DNA of 64,000 nt from Anaerostipes caccae L1-92 (GTDB lineage Bacteria; Bacillota; Clostridia; Lachnospirales; Lachnospiraceae), in NCBI RefSeq assembly GCF_014467075.1, contig NZ_AP023027.1, positions 581,001 to 645,000 on the forward strand, read 5' to 3'. This document shows, piece after piece, positions 9,445 through 18,723 of this stretch. How positions within the stretch are numbered: position 1 is the first letter of the stretch; each line of letters begins with the position of its first letter. The translations under genes were made by a program, and so were the position numbers. The notes beneath the pieces are model-generated. The model saw only the letters and a program-made list of their open reading frames with translations, was not told the origin of the DNA and did not search any database.

Positions 9445-10068
9445 ATGGAAGAGAAGAGATATGACCCTTATACGGGAGAAGAGATCAAGGAACCGGTGCA
9501 GGAGTTTGAAAGTCAGGAAGAGAATGATATCCAGAGAGAGACTGAAGTTCAAAGCGAACCGGAAGCAGAGGAGGTGCAGTCTCAGACAGCTTCATCTGAT
9601 ACGATTGTAGTAGGTGAGAGCGGATATTATTATCAGCAGAATCAACAGGCGAATTACGGATATCAGGGAGGCCAGACCGGCGGACCGGCATATCAGAGTC
9701 AGGAAGAGCCCCCTCAGAACAATTATGCAACGGTCTCTCTTGTGCTGGGTGTCCTGGCGATCGCACTGGCCTGCTGCTGTTTTCCGGTATCATTTGTCCT
9801 TGGCATCGTTGCGATCGTATTATTCTGTATTTCCCCGAAATACATGGGAAAGAAAGACGGCAAGGCTGTGGCAGGTCTGATCTGCGGCATCTGCGGACTG
9901 GTCCTCTCCATCATGATCACTGTTTTCGTGGCTGTAAATCTTGCAGGCGGCGATTTTGAGAGCTACATTAATAATTATGATACTCATGACACCAAGCCTG
10001 ATAACGATGATTTTTGGGATGATACGGACGATGTAGACACAAGTGACAACTGGGACGAAGAAATCTAA
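9445..10068 (+). CDS. DUF4190-domain membrane protein
   Basis: This 207-residue protein has a long acidic, Gln/Tyr-rich N-terminal cytosolic or disordered stretch (residues 1-90, with YYYQQNQQANYGYQGGQ). Two adjacent hydrophobic segments form the DUF4190 module (about 92-165), followed by an Asp-rich tail. The central AGLICGICGLVLSI and the Cys-rich LACCCFPVSFVLG are typical. No enzymatic residues are seen. It abuts the next gene with no gap, so the two small membrane proteins are probably co-expressed. Confidence 0.78.
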   Translation: MEEKRYDPYTGEEIKEPVQEFESQEENDIQRETEVQSEPEAEEVQSQTASSDTIVVGESGYYYQQNQQANYGYQGGQTGGPAYQSQEEPPQNNYATVSLVLGVLAIALACCCFPVSFVLGIVAIVLFCISPKYMGKKDGKAVAGLICGICGLVLSIMITVFVAVNLAGGDFESYINNYDTHDTKPDNDDFWDDTDDVDTSDNWDEEI

Positions 10069-10416
10069 ATGATGCAGAAGATTCTAAAATTTATTCCGGC
10101 ATTTCCATGTGTATTTAAGCTGGTCACCAATCTTTACTGCCCCGCCTGCGGAGGGACCAGGGCGGCGCTGGCTTTTTTAAGGCTTGATTTTTTGACATCG
10201 CTGAAATGCAATCCAACGTTTGCCTATCTTGTATTGATTGCGGGGTGGCTTGGCATTGGAGCATTGGTCAGGAAAACAGGAAAGGGAACTGGGGAAATCT
10301 TTCGTTTCCGTATGTGGATGCTGTATGTGGGACTGGCAGTATTTTTTGGATTTGGTATACTGAGAGATATAAGATTATATTTTTATCATTATGATTATTT
10401 GGGAGATTTTTATTAA
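10069..10416 (+). CDS. DUF2752-family small membrane protein
   Basis: The 115-residue protein carries the DUF2752 hallmark CPACGGTRAALAFLRLDF after a first hydrophobic stretch, then two more membrane segments. The family is of unknown function and is often found beside DUF4190-type proteins, as here. The start ATG follows the stop of the upstream gene without a gap. Confidence 0.82.
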   Translation: MMQKILKFIPAFPCVFKLVTNLYCPACGGTRAALAFLRLDFLTSLKCNPTFAYLVLIAGWLGIGALVRKTGKGTGEIFRFRMWMLYVGLAVFFGFGILRDIRLYFYHYDYLGDFY

Positions 10417-10436
10417 TTAAATGCGTGTAACACAGA

Positions 10437-10473
10437 AAGCAGTGCGGAAACGAAAAAGGTTCCGGCACTGCTT
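10437..10473. terminator. Bidirectional terminator between DUF2752 and EAL genes
   Basis: AAGCAGTGCGGAA pairs with TTCCGGCACTGCTT (one bulged G) around a purine-rich loop. A/T-rich flanks lie on both sides, and it sits exactly between two convergent genes. Confidence 0.7.
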
Positions 10474-10475
10474 CA

Positions 10476-11852
10476 TTATTTGAATACTTTCTGCTTCTGC
10501 ATTGTATCCTTCCATTTTTCAAATTCATCGATTGTCAGGGGCTTGGAAAAATAATACCCCTGAACCATCTCACAATGGAACTGTTTTAAAAGTTCCATCT
10601 GTTCCTTTGTTTCTATTCCCTCCGCTACCAGATGGATACCTAACTTCTCTGAAATTTCAATAAATCCGGAGATGATTGTCTGGGCCTTTGGGTTTGTCAT
10701 ATCGACAAAGAACTGACGGTCCAGCTTTATTGTATCCACATCAAAATCCTTCAGCAGTGCAAGTGCAGAATACCCAACACCGAAATCATCCAAGGCACAA
10801 TGAAATCCCAGCCTGTGCATTTGTTTAATGCAGTTCTTCACCATCTCCCGCTGCTGCTTGTCTAAAAAACTGTATTCGGTTAATTCAAATTCAATCATAC
10901 CGTCGGGAATCCCATACTTGGCCTTTAATTCAGAAAACTTTCTGAGAAAATTCAGGTCCTTGAAATGCGCTCTGGATAAATTAACGGATATCGGAAACAG
11001 ATCCTTCTGCTGTTCTATCCGCTTATGAAGATAAGCGCAGACTGTCTCGTATACATACAGATCCAGTCTGCAAATTTTACCGTTCTCTTCAAACAGCGGT
11101 ATAAAGTCTGAAGGACAGATCATGCCTTTATCCGGATGAATCCATCTGACCAATGCCTCGGCTCCGCTGAGTGTCAGATCAGCCAATCTGACCTTGGGCT
11201 GGAGATAGATCTGAAAATCTCGTTTTTTTATGGAGTCTTCAAACATAGTGTTCAGTTCATACTCTAACTGCATCTGTTTTGCCATCTCCGGATGAAAGAA
11301 AGAACACGGATCTGTTCCGTGCCGCTGTCTGCAGGCTGTCCTGGCCCGGTCAAGTACGATCGTGACATCCAGTTTCGGGTCATCAACAAGATAAATGCCC
11401 TGCAGAATAGTAAACTGATATTCAATATCTGAAGATGCATTAAAAGAATTGATATCTGCAGTCATTTTCTGGAGCCGGTATCTGATTGCTTCTTTGCTGT
11501 GTTCTTTCAGACAAAGAAAAAAACAGTCTGAATTGTCCCGGGCAGCTATTTCTCCGGTGCAGATGTGCCGGATGAGCTTACTGTAGATATACTTTAATGT
11601 ATCATTTCCTGCAGCAGATCCAAAATATTCATTTATAAATTTAAAGCCTTTTATATTTAGAAAAACGACCGCATAAGTGGAAGGTTCCATCCGAGCCGCC
11701 AGTTTTTCATATGCTGCCCGAAATGCCGTATCATTCATTCCTCCTGTCAATGCATCTGTGAATGCGATCCTTTCAACCTGCTTTTGTCTTAGCCTGTAAA
11801 AAAGAATTACAGAAAGAAAAAGAAAACAAACTAAATAAGTCATTATTATCAC
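10476..11852 (-). CDS. Membrane-anchored c-di-GMP phosphodiesterase (degenerate GGDEF + EAL)
   Basis: This 458-residue protein has one N-terminal membrane segment (residues 3-20), a GGDEF-like domain (about 28-165) and an EAL domain (about 205-450). In the GGDEF-like domain the active motif has become ARDNSD, so synthesis is unlikely. The EAL domain keeps its catalytic residues: GAEALVRW, the Asn in VNLSRAHF, EFELTE, LDDFGVGYS, IKLDRQF and AEGIET. It should hydrolyse c-di-GMP. It could counterbalance the diguanylate cyclase at 19758-20867 (inference). Confidence 0.9.
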   Translation of the reverse strand: MIIMTYLVCFLFLSVILFYRLRQKQVERIAFTDALTGGMNDTAFRAAYEKLAARMEPSTYAVVFLNIKGFKFINEYFGSAAGNDTLKYIYSKLIRHICTGEIAARDNSDCFFLCLKEHSKEAIRYRLQKMTADINSFNASSDIEYQFTILQGIYLVDDPKLDVTIVLDRARTACRQRHGTDPCSFFHPEMAKQMQLEYELNTMFEDSIKKRDFQIYLQPKVRLADLTLSGAEALVRWIHPDKGMICPSDFIPLFEENGKICRLDLYVYETVCAYLHKRIEQQKDLFPISVNLSRAHFKDLNFLRKFSELKAKYGIPDGMIEFELTEYSFLDKQQREMVKNCIKQMHRLGFHCALDDFGVGYSALALLKDFDVDTIKLDRQFFVDMTNPKAQTIISGFIEISEKLGIHLVAEGIETKEQMELLKQFHCEMVQGYYFSKPLTIDEFEKWKDTMQKQKVFK

Positions 11853-11979
11853 CCCAATAATACTCCCTTAGAATAATACCACTGTCTCACAAATTCATCA
11901 ATCATAAATCTGTGTACATATACGCATAGCCTGCCAACAGTACAGTGTCAGTGTCTCAACAGTGAGGAGAGTATTTTCC

Positions 11980-12108
11980 ATGTTAAATAAGCTTGGATTT
12001 GCCCGGGCAATGAATGCAAAAGGAACCGGAGCTGTTTTTCAAAATGACGACGCAGCGGTTCTGGACTTTGACAAAATAGGAAGGAGTTACAGCAGCTTAG
12101 AAAACTGA
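11980..12108 (+). CDS. Possible 42-residue peptide upstream of metY
   Basis: A short open frame (MLNKLGFARAMNAKGT...) follows AGGAGA at nine bases, with codons resembling those of real genes. It may be a leader peptide, a remnant of a degraded gene, or chance. No family is recognised. It lies in the 377-base gap between the EAL gene and metY, in which no SAM riboswitch core or T-box is visible. Confidence 0.35.
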   Translation: MLNKLGFARAMNAKGTGAVFQNDDAAVLDFDKIGRSYSSLEN

Positions 12109-12146
12109 TAAATCCTGAGCACGAATGAAAATCAATAAAATTCCAA

Positions 12147-12216
12147 TTTCCTATTGACTTTATATGAAATGCTTTTTATAATACAACAAAACAATTCATA
12201 CCAGTCATATAGGAAA
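12147..12216 (+). promoter_or_regulatory. metY promoter flanked by an 8-bp inverted repeat
   Basis: TTGACT (12154-12159), a 17-base spacer and TATAAT (12177-12182) form a near-consensus sigma-A promoter. TTTCCTAT at 12147-12154 and ATAGGAAA at 12209-12216 are exact inverted copies bracketing it. They could be operator half-sites for a methionine or sulfur regulator. Confidence 0.65.
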
Positions 12217-12229
12217 TGGAGAGAAAGCC

Positions 12230-13543
12230 ATGTATCAGAAGAAATCCAGAGAAGAGAGAAATTTGAAATTTGAAACACTGCAGCTGCATGTGGGACAGGA
12301 GCAGGCTGATCCGGCTACTGACGCCAGGGCAGTTCCCATTTACCAGACATCTTCTTATGTCTTTCACGACAGTGAGCACGCAGCGGCCAGATTTGATTTA
12401 AGCGATGCCGGAAACATTTACGGCAGACTGACCAACCCGACTCAGGATGTATTTGAACAGCGCATAGCAGCTCTGGAAGGAGGAGCGGCGGCACTTGCCA
12501 CAGCGTCCGGCGCAGCAGCCATTACATATACGATCCAAAACCTTGCACAAAACGGAGATCATATTGTAGCAGCAAAAAATATTTATGGCGGAAGCTATAA
12601 TCTTCTGGCCCACACGCTGCCGGAATTCGGAGTGGAAACAACGTTTGTGGACATTTTTGAGGATGGAGCCGTGGAAGCAGCTGTCAAAGAAAACACAAAA
12701 GCAGTGTTTATTGAAACATTGGGCAATCCTCATTCGGATGTGGCGGATATAGAGAAGATGGCAGAGATTGCACACAGACACCGGATACCTCTTGTAATCG
12801 ACAATACATTCGGGACTCCTTATTTAATCCGTCCCATTGAGTATGGAGCGGATATCGTCGTACACTCTGCAACAAAATTTATCGGAGGTCATGGGACTGC
12901 CATTGGAGGGGTTATTGTAGACAGCGGAAATTTTGACTGGGAGGCATCAGGGAAATTTCCTTCCCTGACCGAGCCAAATGCAAGCTATCACGGCATCAGC
13001 TTTACGAAAGCAGCGGGCAGAGCAGCATTCGTCACAAAGATCCGCGCAATTCTGCTTAGAGATATGGGAGCAGCCCTTTCTCCATTTCACGCATTCCTAT
13101 TTCTCCAGGGATTGGAGACATTATCTTTAAGAGTGGAAAGGCATGTGGAAAATGCACTGAAAACGGTAGAATTTTTGAGCCAGCATCCCCAGGTGGAGGC
13201 GGTGCATCACCCTTCTGTGACCGCAGATGAAGAACAAAAGAAATTGTATGAAAAATATTTTCCAAACGGCGGCGGTTCGATCTTTACGTTTGAGATCAAG
13301 GGAGATGACAGGACGGCAAAAGAGTTCATTGACAATCTGGAGATCTTTTCGCTGCTGGCAAATGTAGCCGATGTGAAATCTCTCGTGATTCATCCGGCAT
13401 CTACGACTCATTCACAGCTGAATGAGGAAGAATTGAAAGAACAGGGGCTGAGAGCAAATACTATCAGACTTTCCATCGGAACAGAGAACATAGATGATAT
13501 TCTTGAAGATCTAAGTGAAGCTTTTAAGGCAGTTAAAAAATAG
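12230..13543 (+). CDS. metY: O-acetylhomoserine sulfhydrylase (aminocarboxypropyltransferase)
   Basis: This 437-residue PLP enzyme of the Cys/Met metabolism family makes homocysteine from O-acetylhomoserine and sulfide. Signatures include TLQLHVGQEQADPATDARAVPIYQTSSYVF, the YGRLTNPT cofactor phosphate loop, and the PLP lysine in VHSATKFIGGHGT (near residue 214). Its length fits MetY rather than the shorter MetB/MetC (about 380). It has its own promoter and a terminator directly after. Homocysteine would feed MetH encoded downstream. Confidence 0.94.
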   Translation: MYQKKSREERNLKFETLQLHVGQEQADPATDARAVPIYQTSSYVFHDSEHAAARFDLSDAGNIYGRLTNPTQDVFEQRIAALEGGAAALATASGAAAITYTIQNLAQNGDHIVAAKNIYGGSYNLLAHTLPEFGVETTFVDIFEDGAVEAAVKENTKAVFIETLGNPHSDVADIEKMAEIAHRHRIPLVIDNTFGTPYLIRPIEYGADIVVHSATKFIGGHGTAIGGVIVDSGNFDWEASGKFPSLTEPNASYHGISFTKAAGRAAFVTKIRAILLRDMGAALSPFHAFLFLQGLETLSLRVERHVENALKTVEFLSQHPQVEAVHHPSVTADEEQKKLYEKYFPNGGGSIFTFEIKGDDRTAKEFIDNLEIFSLLANVADVKSLVIHPASTTHSQLNEEELKEQGLRANTIRLSIGTENIDDILEDLSEAFKAVKK

Positions 13544-13559
13544 AAAGATTCGGATAAAA

Positions 13560-13605
13560 CGATGTCTGCTCAGGCTGAAAGAAGCCTGTCAGACATCGCT
13601 TTTTC
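13560..13605 (+). terminator. Rho-independent terminator of metY
   Basis: CGATGTCTG pairs with CAGACATCG, and an inner CAGGC/GCCTG extends the stem. It is followed by CTTTTTC. Confidence 0.88.
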
Positions 13606-13673
13606 TGTGTAGACAGAGAAAATCGAACATGATAAAATTGCTTTAATGTATTACAGGAATAAAGGAGAAGCAG

Positions 13674-14570
13674 ATGAAGATATCAGAATTACTAAAGGAA
13701 AAGGCCACCATTTCATTTGAAGTATTCCCGCCCAAGAACAAAGAAGGGGATATTTCTTCCATTTACTATACCATTGAGGAACTGGCAAAACTGGACCCGG
13801 ATTTTATCAGTGTTACATACGGAGCCGGCGGATCTTCCAAGGGAAAGACCGTGGAGATCGCATCGGCCATTAAAAATAAGTATCAGATCGAGTCCGTAGC
13901 CCATCTAAGCTGCATTACATCCACAAAAGAAGATATTCTCACAGAATGCAGGGCATTAAAGGAGCACAATGTCGATAATATTCTGTCACTGAGGGGAGAC
14001 TATCCTGCGGGAGAAGAAGAAAAATACCGGGGAATGGATCTGGAGTTTCACTATGCCAGCGAACTGAACGGATTTATCAGAGAAAATTTCGGGGATTCCT
14101 TCTGCCTTTCCGGGGCATGTTATCCCGAAGTCCATCAGGAGGCAGACTGTTTCCGGGATGATTTAGAAGCACTGAAAAAGAAGGTGGATGCGGGGGCAGA
14201 ATACCTGATCACCCAGATTTTCTTTGACAACAGCTATTACTACCGGCTGGTAAAAGAAGCGAGAAAAATAGGCATTGATGTTCCGATTCTTGCAGGGATC
14301 ATGCCGGTGACAAATGCAAAATCTCTTCTGCGCACGGCCAAATTGTGCGGCTGCTCCATTCCGTTCCAGCTTTCCACGATGATCGAGACATATTATAATT
14401 ATCCTGAGGCTATGAAAGAGATCGGGATTAACTATGCTGCCCACCAGATCATAGACCTGATCACAAACGGGGTGGACGGAATTCATATCTATACGATGAA
14501 TAAGCCGGAGATCGCGCAGAGGATCTTTGGAAATATTCCGACCGTGTTAAAAGAGCTGAATCATGATTAA
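13674..14570 (+). CDS. metF: 5,10-methylenetetrahydrofolate reductase
   Basis: The 298-residue TIM-barrel flavoprotein reduces methylene-THF to methyl-THF, the methyl donor for MetH. The N-terminal ISFEVFPPKNKEGD and FISVTYGAGGS are canonical, as is CYPEVHQEA in the middle. AGGAG precedes the ATG. Its end overlaps the next gene by eight bases, and with it and metH it forms a tight three-gene operon. Confidence 0.95.
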   Translation: MKISELLKEKATISFEVFPPKNKEGDISSIYYTIEELAKLDPDFISVTYGAGGSSKGKTVEIASAIKNKYQIESVAHLSCITSTKEDILTECRALKEHNVDNILSLRGDYPAGEEEKYRGMDLEFHYASELNGFIRENFGDSFCLSGACYPEVHQEADCFRDDLEALKKKVDAGAEYLITQIFFDNSYYYRLVKEARKIGIDVPILAGIMPVTNAKSLLRTAKLCGCSIPFQLSTMIETYYNYPEAMKEIGINYAAHQIIDLITNGVDGIHIYTMNKPEIAQRIFGNIPTVLKELNHD

Positions 14571-15189
14571 AGAAAATACACTGAAATACTTAGGGCATTC
14601 GGGGCAGCAGATCACGGATGAGATGGAAAGCCTGCTGGATGATTGTATCCGGGAGGTGAAACAGGCTTCCCAGCCCAAGGTTATCTCACGCAGATTTGAG
14701 CTGTCAGGGGAAACGCCCTATATAAAAGAACTGGGACTTCATCTCCCCGGGGATCAGATACAGGAGGCTTTCTTGCAGTGCAGCCACTGCCTTTTTATCG
14801 GAGCGACCCTCGGGGTCACCCTGGAGCGAAAGGTAAAGTACTACGAAAAATGCAATATGACAAAAGCAGCCGTTATGGATGCGGCGGGAAGCGCTTATCT
14901 GGAAGCTTACTGCGATGAGTATGAAGAAGGGCTGGGGTATCCAAACAGATCATACCGGCTCTGTCCGGGCTATGGTGATATTCCGCTGTCCTTCAACAGG
15001 GAGATCGCAAGAGTGCTCGATGTTGGGAAAACTCTCGGGGTCACACTTACGCCGGATCATCTGATGATACCTCAGAAATCCATGCTGGGTTTCATAGGTA
15101 TCGGCACGCCTGAGAGGAAAAAACAGTGCGGACAGTGTGTAATGAAAGAAGACTGTGCATTTAGAAAGAGAGGCCAGAGATGTTACTAG
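14563..15189 (+). CDS. Stand-alone methionine synthase reactivation-domain protein
   Basis: This 208-residue protein corresponds to the AdoMet-binding activation domain that in enterobacterial MetH is the C-terminal module. Recognisable parts are the helical N-terminus, DAAGSAYLEAYCDEYE and RLCPGYGDIPLS, the conserved AdoMet-binding RxxPGYG-type motif. The C-terminus is Cys-rich (CGQCVMKEDC). It would reductively remethylate oxidised cob(II)alamin on MetH in trans. It overlaps metF by 8 and metH by 10 bases, so the three proteins are made together. Confidence 0.9.
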   Translation: MIKENTLKYLGHSGQQITDEMESLLDDCIREVKQASQPKVISRRFELSGETPYIKELGLHLPGDQIQEAFLQCSHCLFIGATLGVTLERKVKYYEKCNMTKAAVMDAAGSAYLEAYCDEYEEGLGYPNRSYRLCPGYGDIPLSFNREIARVLDVGKTLGVTLTPDHLMIPQKSMLGFIGIGTPERKKQCGQCVMKEDCAFRKRGQRCY

Positions 15190-17534
15190 ACAGAATCGGA
15201 AAAGAATTACTCATATTTGACGGGGCCATGGGGACCCAGCTTCAGGAGGCAGGACTCCGCGCCGGAGATATCCCCGAAGAATTAAATATTGACAGACCGG
15301 AGCTGATCGTATCGATTCATGAAAAATATCTTGGGGCAGGAGCAGACTTTATCACGACCAACACATTCGGATGCAATGAACTGAAAATGCAGGAGTCAAA
15401 ATACGAATACCGGGATATGCTGCGCGCCGCGGTTTCCAATGCAAATGAGGCAAGAAAAAATGCAGGGCGTGAACAGGATGCCTATATCGTACTCGACATC
15501 GGTCCCATCGGACAGCTTTTAGAACCCATGGGTACCCTTACGTTCGATGAAGCCTATGACATCATCCTTTCACAGGTGGAAACGGTGAAACATGATGTGG
15601 ATGCGGTGCTGTTTGAGACGATGAGCGATCTGTATGAGGTGAAAGCCGGTATCCTGGCAGTAAAAGAAAACACATCTCTGCCGGTGTTTGTGACTATGAC
15701 ATTTGAACAGAACGGGCGGACTCTGTCCGGAAATGATCCGGTCACCTTTGTAAATACAGTGCAGGGTCTGGGAGCGGATATGCTGGGCGTCAACTGTTCT
15801 TTAGGACCGGCAGAGCTGGGGCCGATCATTGAAGAAATTTTAAGCGTATCTTCTGTGCCTGTGATGATCCAGCCAAATGCAGGACTTCCGTGCCTGGAAC
15901 ACGGGGAGACCCATTATCATGTGACCAGCGATGAATATGCTGAGCTTATGCAGGGATATTTGAAAGACGGCATCTCCGCCGCAGGAGGGTGCTGCGGAAC
16001 GACTCCGGAATTTATCCGGAAGTTAAAAGCCGCGTCTCCGAAAAAAGCGGCACCGAGAAAGATTGAAAAAAAGACGAGGGTGTCCAGCCAGACAAAAACC
16101 GTTACATTCGGAGACCGGGTCATCGTCTGCGGGGAACGGCTTAATCCAACCGGAAAGAAGAAACTGAAGCTGGCCCTGAAAGAGGAGCGGTATGATGAGC
16201 TGGTATCGGAGGCAATCAAACAGGATGAGGCGGGAGCCGATGTGCTGGATGTAAATGTGGGTCTGCCGGGTATCGATGAACCGGAGACGATGAAACATGT
16301 GGTAAAACTCCTCCAGGAAGTGATTACCCTGCCGCTTCAGATCGACAGTTCCAATGCCCGGGCCATTGAGCTGGCATGCCGGTATTACAACGGAAAGCCG
16401 CTGATCAACTCTGTCAACGGAAAAGACGAAGTCATGGAAGCCATTTTTCCGATCGTGAAAAAATATGGCGGCGTTGTAATCGGCCTGACGTTAGATGAGG
16501 GAATACCTCTGAAAGCAGAAGAGAGATTTGAAATCGCACAAAAAATCATTGCGAAGGCGGCGGAATACGGCATTGGGAAAGAAGACATTATCATCGACTG
16601 TCTGACCCTGACGGCTTCTGCACAGCAAAAGGAAGTAAAGGAAACGCTAAAAGCGATAGAGATGGTAAAGAAACTGGGAGTGCATACTGTTTTGGGCGTC
16701 TCCAACGTCTCCTTCGGCCTTCCGAACCGTCCGCTCTTAAACCGGACATTTCTCGCACTTGCCATGCAGGCCGGGCTGGATCTGCCGATCATCAATCCTC
16801 TGGATAAGGAGCTGATGGGCACCATCGATGCGTTTCATGTCTTGTTTTATAAAGATATCGACAGTGAAAGCTACATCAGGAATCAGTCAAATGCGGCAGA
16901 GACGAAAGCAGCAGTTCAGACAGAGTTCTCTCTCCACGACATCATTCTCCACGGACTGAAGGATGAAGTGGAGGCAAAGACGAGAGAAGAACTGGAAAAG
17001 AAAGAACCGCTGGTACTGATCAATGAGGTGATTATTCCGGCTCTTAATGTGGTTGGAAAAGACTATGAGACGGGGAAGATCTTTCTCCCTCAGCTGATCC
17101 AGTCGGCAGAGACGACAAAAAAAGCCTTTGAGGTTGTGAAGCAGTGTTTCACCGCAGATGCAGGCGAGGAAAAAGGACCGGTGGTGATGGCCACTGTGGA
17201 GGGTGATATCCATGATATCGGGAAAAACATCGTCAAAGTCGTCCTGGAAAGCTATGGCTACCGGATTATCGACCTCGGCAAAGATGTGAAGATAGAAAAG
17301 GTAGTAGAGGCATGGAAGAAGTATCAGCCGAAGGCAATCGGCCTGAGCGCACTGATGACGACTACGGTCATATCGATGGAAAAAACCATTCAAAGACTCC
17401 GGGAGGAGGACTGCAGCTGTCCGATCTGGGTAGGAGGAGCGGTGCTCACAGAAGATATTGCAAATAGTATCGGAGCCGACTACTATGCGGAGGATGCCAT
17501 GGCATCTGTGGCCCTCCTGGAAAAGCTTATTTAA
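15180..17534 (+). CDS. metH: Cobalamin-dependent methionine synthase without activation domain
   Basis: The 784-residue enzyme transfers the methyl group of methyl-THF to homocysteine through B12. Domains in order are the homocysteine/zinc barrel (about 1-300; zinc cysteines in GVNCSLGP and GGCCGTTP), the pterin-binding barrel (about 320-580; GERLNPTG) and the B12 cap and Rossmann domain (about 590-784; cobalt-ligand histidine in DIHDIG). The reactivation domain is missing and is supplied by the preceding gene. Length and split architecture are usual for clostridia. Confidence 0.95.
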   Translation: MLLDRIGKELLIFDGAMGTQLQEAGLRAGDIPEELNIDRPELIVSIHEKYLGAGADFITTNTFGCNELKMQESKYEYRDMLRAAVSNANEARKNAGREQDAYIVLDIGPIGQLLEPMGTLTFDEAYDIILSQVETVKHDVDAVLFETMSDLYEVKAGILAVKENTSLPVFVTMTFEQNGRTLSGNDPVTFVNTVQGLGADMLGVNCSLGPAELGPIIEEILSVSSVPVMIQPNAGLPCLEHGETHYHVTSDEYAELMQGYLKDGISAAGGCCGTTPEFIRKLKAASPKKAAPRKIEKKTRVSSQTKTVTFGDRVIVCGERLNPTGKKKLKLALKEERYDELVSEAIKQDEAGADVLDVNVGLPGIDEPETMKHVVKLLQEVITLPLQIDSSNARAIELACRYYNGKPLINSVNGKDEVMEAIFPIVKKYGGVVIGLTLDEGIPLKAEERFEIAQKIIAKAAEYGIGKEDIIIDCLTLTASAQQKEVKETLKAIEMVKKLGVHTVLGVSNVSFGLPNRPLLNRTFLALAMQAGLDLPIINPLDKELMGTIDAFHVLFYKDIDSESYIRNQSNAAETKAAVQTEFSLHDIILHGLKDEVEAKTREELEKKEPLVLINEVIIPALNVVGKDYETGKIFLPQLIQSAETTKKAFEVVKQCFTADAGEEKGPVVMATVEGDIHDIGKNIVKVVLESYGYRIIDLGKDVKIEKVVEAWKKYQPKAIGLSALMTTTVISMEKTIQRLREEDCSCPIWVGGAVLTEDIANSIGADYYAEDAMASVALLEKLI

Positions 17535-17554
17535 TGCCTGGAGGGTTAGAAACA

Positions 17555-18259
17555 GTGAGAAATACGAAAGAACATTTCAAATATGCAGTTACAAAATCCA
17601 TACCGGTTTTCTTTGGATATATATTTCTGGGAATTGCGTTCGGCATCCTTATGTCAAAGGCAGGATACGGGCCGTTCTGGACACTGGCTGCAAGCCTGTT
17701 CATATATGCCGGTTCTATGCAGTTTGTCTTAGTGTCTTTTCTCGCAGCAGGAGCGCCATTGGGCCTTGTGGCGCTCACAACACTGTTTATCAACGGCAGG
17801 CATATGTTTTACGGTCTCTCCTTCGTGGAGCGTTTCAGGAAAATGGGCAGATATTACCCTTATATGGTATTCTCTCTGACAGATGAGACGTATTCGGTCC
17901 TCTGCTCCATTCCGGATGAGAAAACAGAGGCGGAACCCAGGATCATGTTCTGGATCTCAGCTCTGGATCAGGCTTATTGGGCAGCTGGTTCCCTGATCGG
18001 GGCACTGGCAGGAGGTCTGCTTCCATTTGATTTTAAGGGTATCGAGTTCTCCATGACAGCACTGTTTCTGGTGATTTTTCTGGACCAGTGGAAAAATTCC
18101 AAAAAACACGGCGCAGCGGCAGCAGGACTTGCTGTTTCCGTTTTCTTCTTGATTCTGTTGGGACCGGACCGGTTTTTACTGCCCTCACTGCTTATACTTG
18201 CGGCAGTCATGTGCCTTGGTTTTATAAGAGAGGAGCAAAAGGGGGAATGTAAGGAATGA
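17555..18259 (+). CDS. azlC: Branched-chain amino acid exporter large subunit AzlC
   Basis: This membrane protein of about 234 residues has the AzlC core (IPVFFGYIFLGIAFGILMSKAGYG and FINGRHMFYGLS). With AzlD it would export branched-chain amino acids or their analogues. An ATG overlaps the metH stop at 17534, but GGAGG at 17540-17544 lies inside that frame ten bases before an in-frame GTG at 17555. I take that GTG, giving MRNTKEHFKYAV, as the start. Confidence 0.88.
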   Translation: MRNTKEHFKYAVTKSIPVFFGYIFLGIAFGILMSKAGYGPFWTLAASLFIYAGSMQFVLVSFLAAGAPLGLVALTTLFINGRHMFYGLSFVERFRKMGRYYPYMVFSLTDETYSVLCSIPDEKTEAEPRIMFWISALDQAYWAAGSLIGALAGGLLPFDFKGIEFSMTALFLVIFLDQWKNSKKHGAAAAGLAVSVFFLILLGPDRFLLPSLLILAAVMCLGFIREEQKGECKE

Positions 18260-18570
18260 TGAAGGCGGTTTCTATTATGGCAGTGGTAGCATTTGTCACA
18301 CTTTTTACGAGAGTACTTCCGTTTGTATTATTTGGAGGAAAGAAAGGCATGCCTAAAATGATCGGCTATCTGGGAAAGGTACTTCCGGCGGCTATCATCG
18401 CGGCACTTGTGGTGTATTGTTTTAAAGAACTGACAATTCAGCCTGCTCTTCAGAAACTGTGGAGCCTGGCGGCAGGGGCGGCAGTCATTCTGCTTCACCT
18501 TTGGAAGAGGAACACCCTGCTCAGCATTGCAGGCGGAACAGTGCTGTATATGCTGCTCATACGGATATAA
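18256..18570 (+). CDS. azlD: Branched-chain amino acid exporter small subunit AzlD
   Basis: This 104-residue protein with three to four hydrophobic segments starts inside the azlC stop (ATGA overlap). It shows the AzlD features TLFTRVLPFVLFG and GYLGKVLPAAIIAALVVY. It is the obligate partner of AzlC. The coupling to metH-type genes suggests amino acid efflux balance, but no direct link is shown. Confidence 0.88.
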   Translation: MMKAVSIMAVVAFVTLFTRVLPFVLFGGKKGMPKMIGYLGKVLPAAIIAALVVYCFKELTIQPALQKLWSLAAGAAVILLHLWKRNTLLSIAGGTVLYMLLIRI

Positions 18571-18641
18571 GAGCAGGAACGGCTGGAATAAATGCAGTAA
18601 GTTTTCTCTGTTAGTCCCGGCTTTTTTGGGAACCCTGTGAC

Positions 18642-18670
18642 TTGCGCAACTTGGCCAAATAGGATATAAT
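18642..18670 (+). promoter_or_regulatory. Promoter of fructose-bisphosphate aldolase
   Basis: TTGCGC (18642-18647), a 17-base spacer and TATAAT (18665-18670) lie 53 bases before the fba start codon. Confidence 0.65.
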
Positions 18671-18723
18671 AAGTTTGATGTGAAAAAAATAACAATTCAT
18701 TAAAGAATTATGGAGGATTTATC

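Noticed and set aside
11853..12229. SAM riboswitch or T-box upstream of metY
   Set aside because: No S-box core (such as the GGCCCGATGAAACC-type segment) and no T-box AGGGTGGNACC sequence could be found in the gap.
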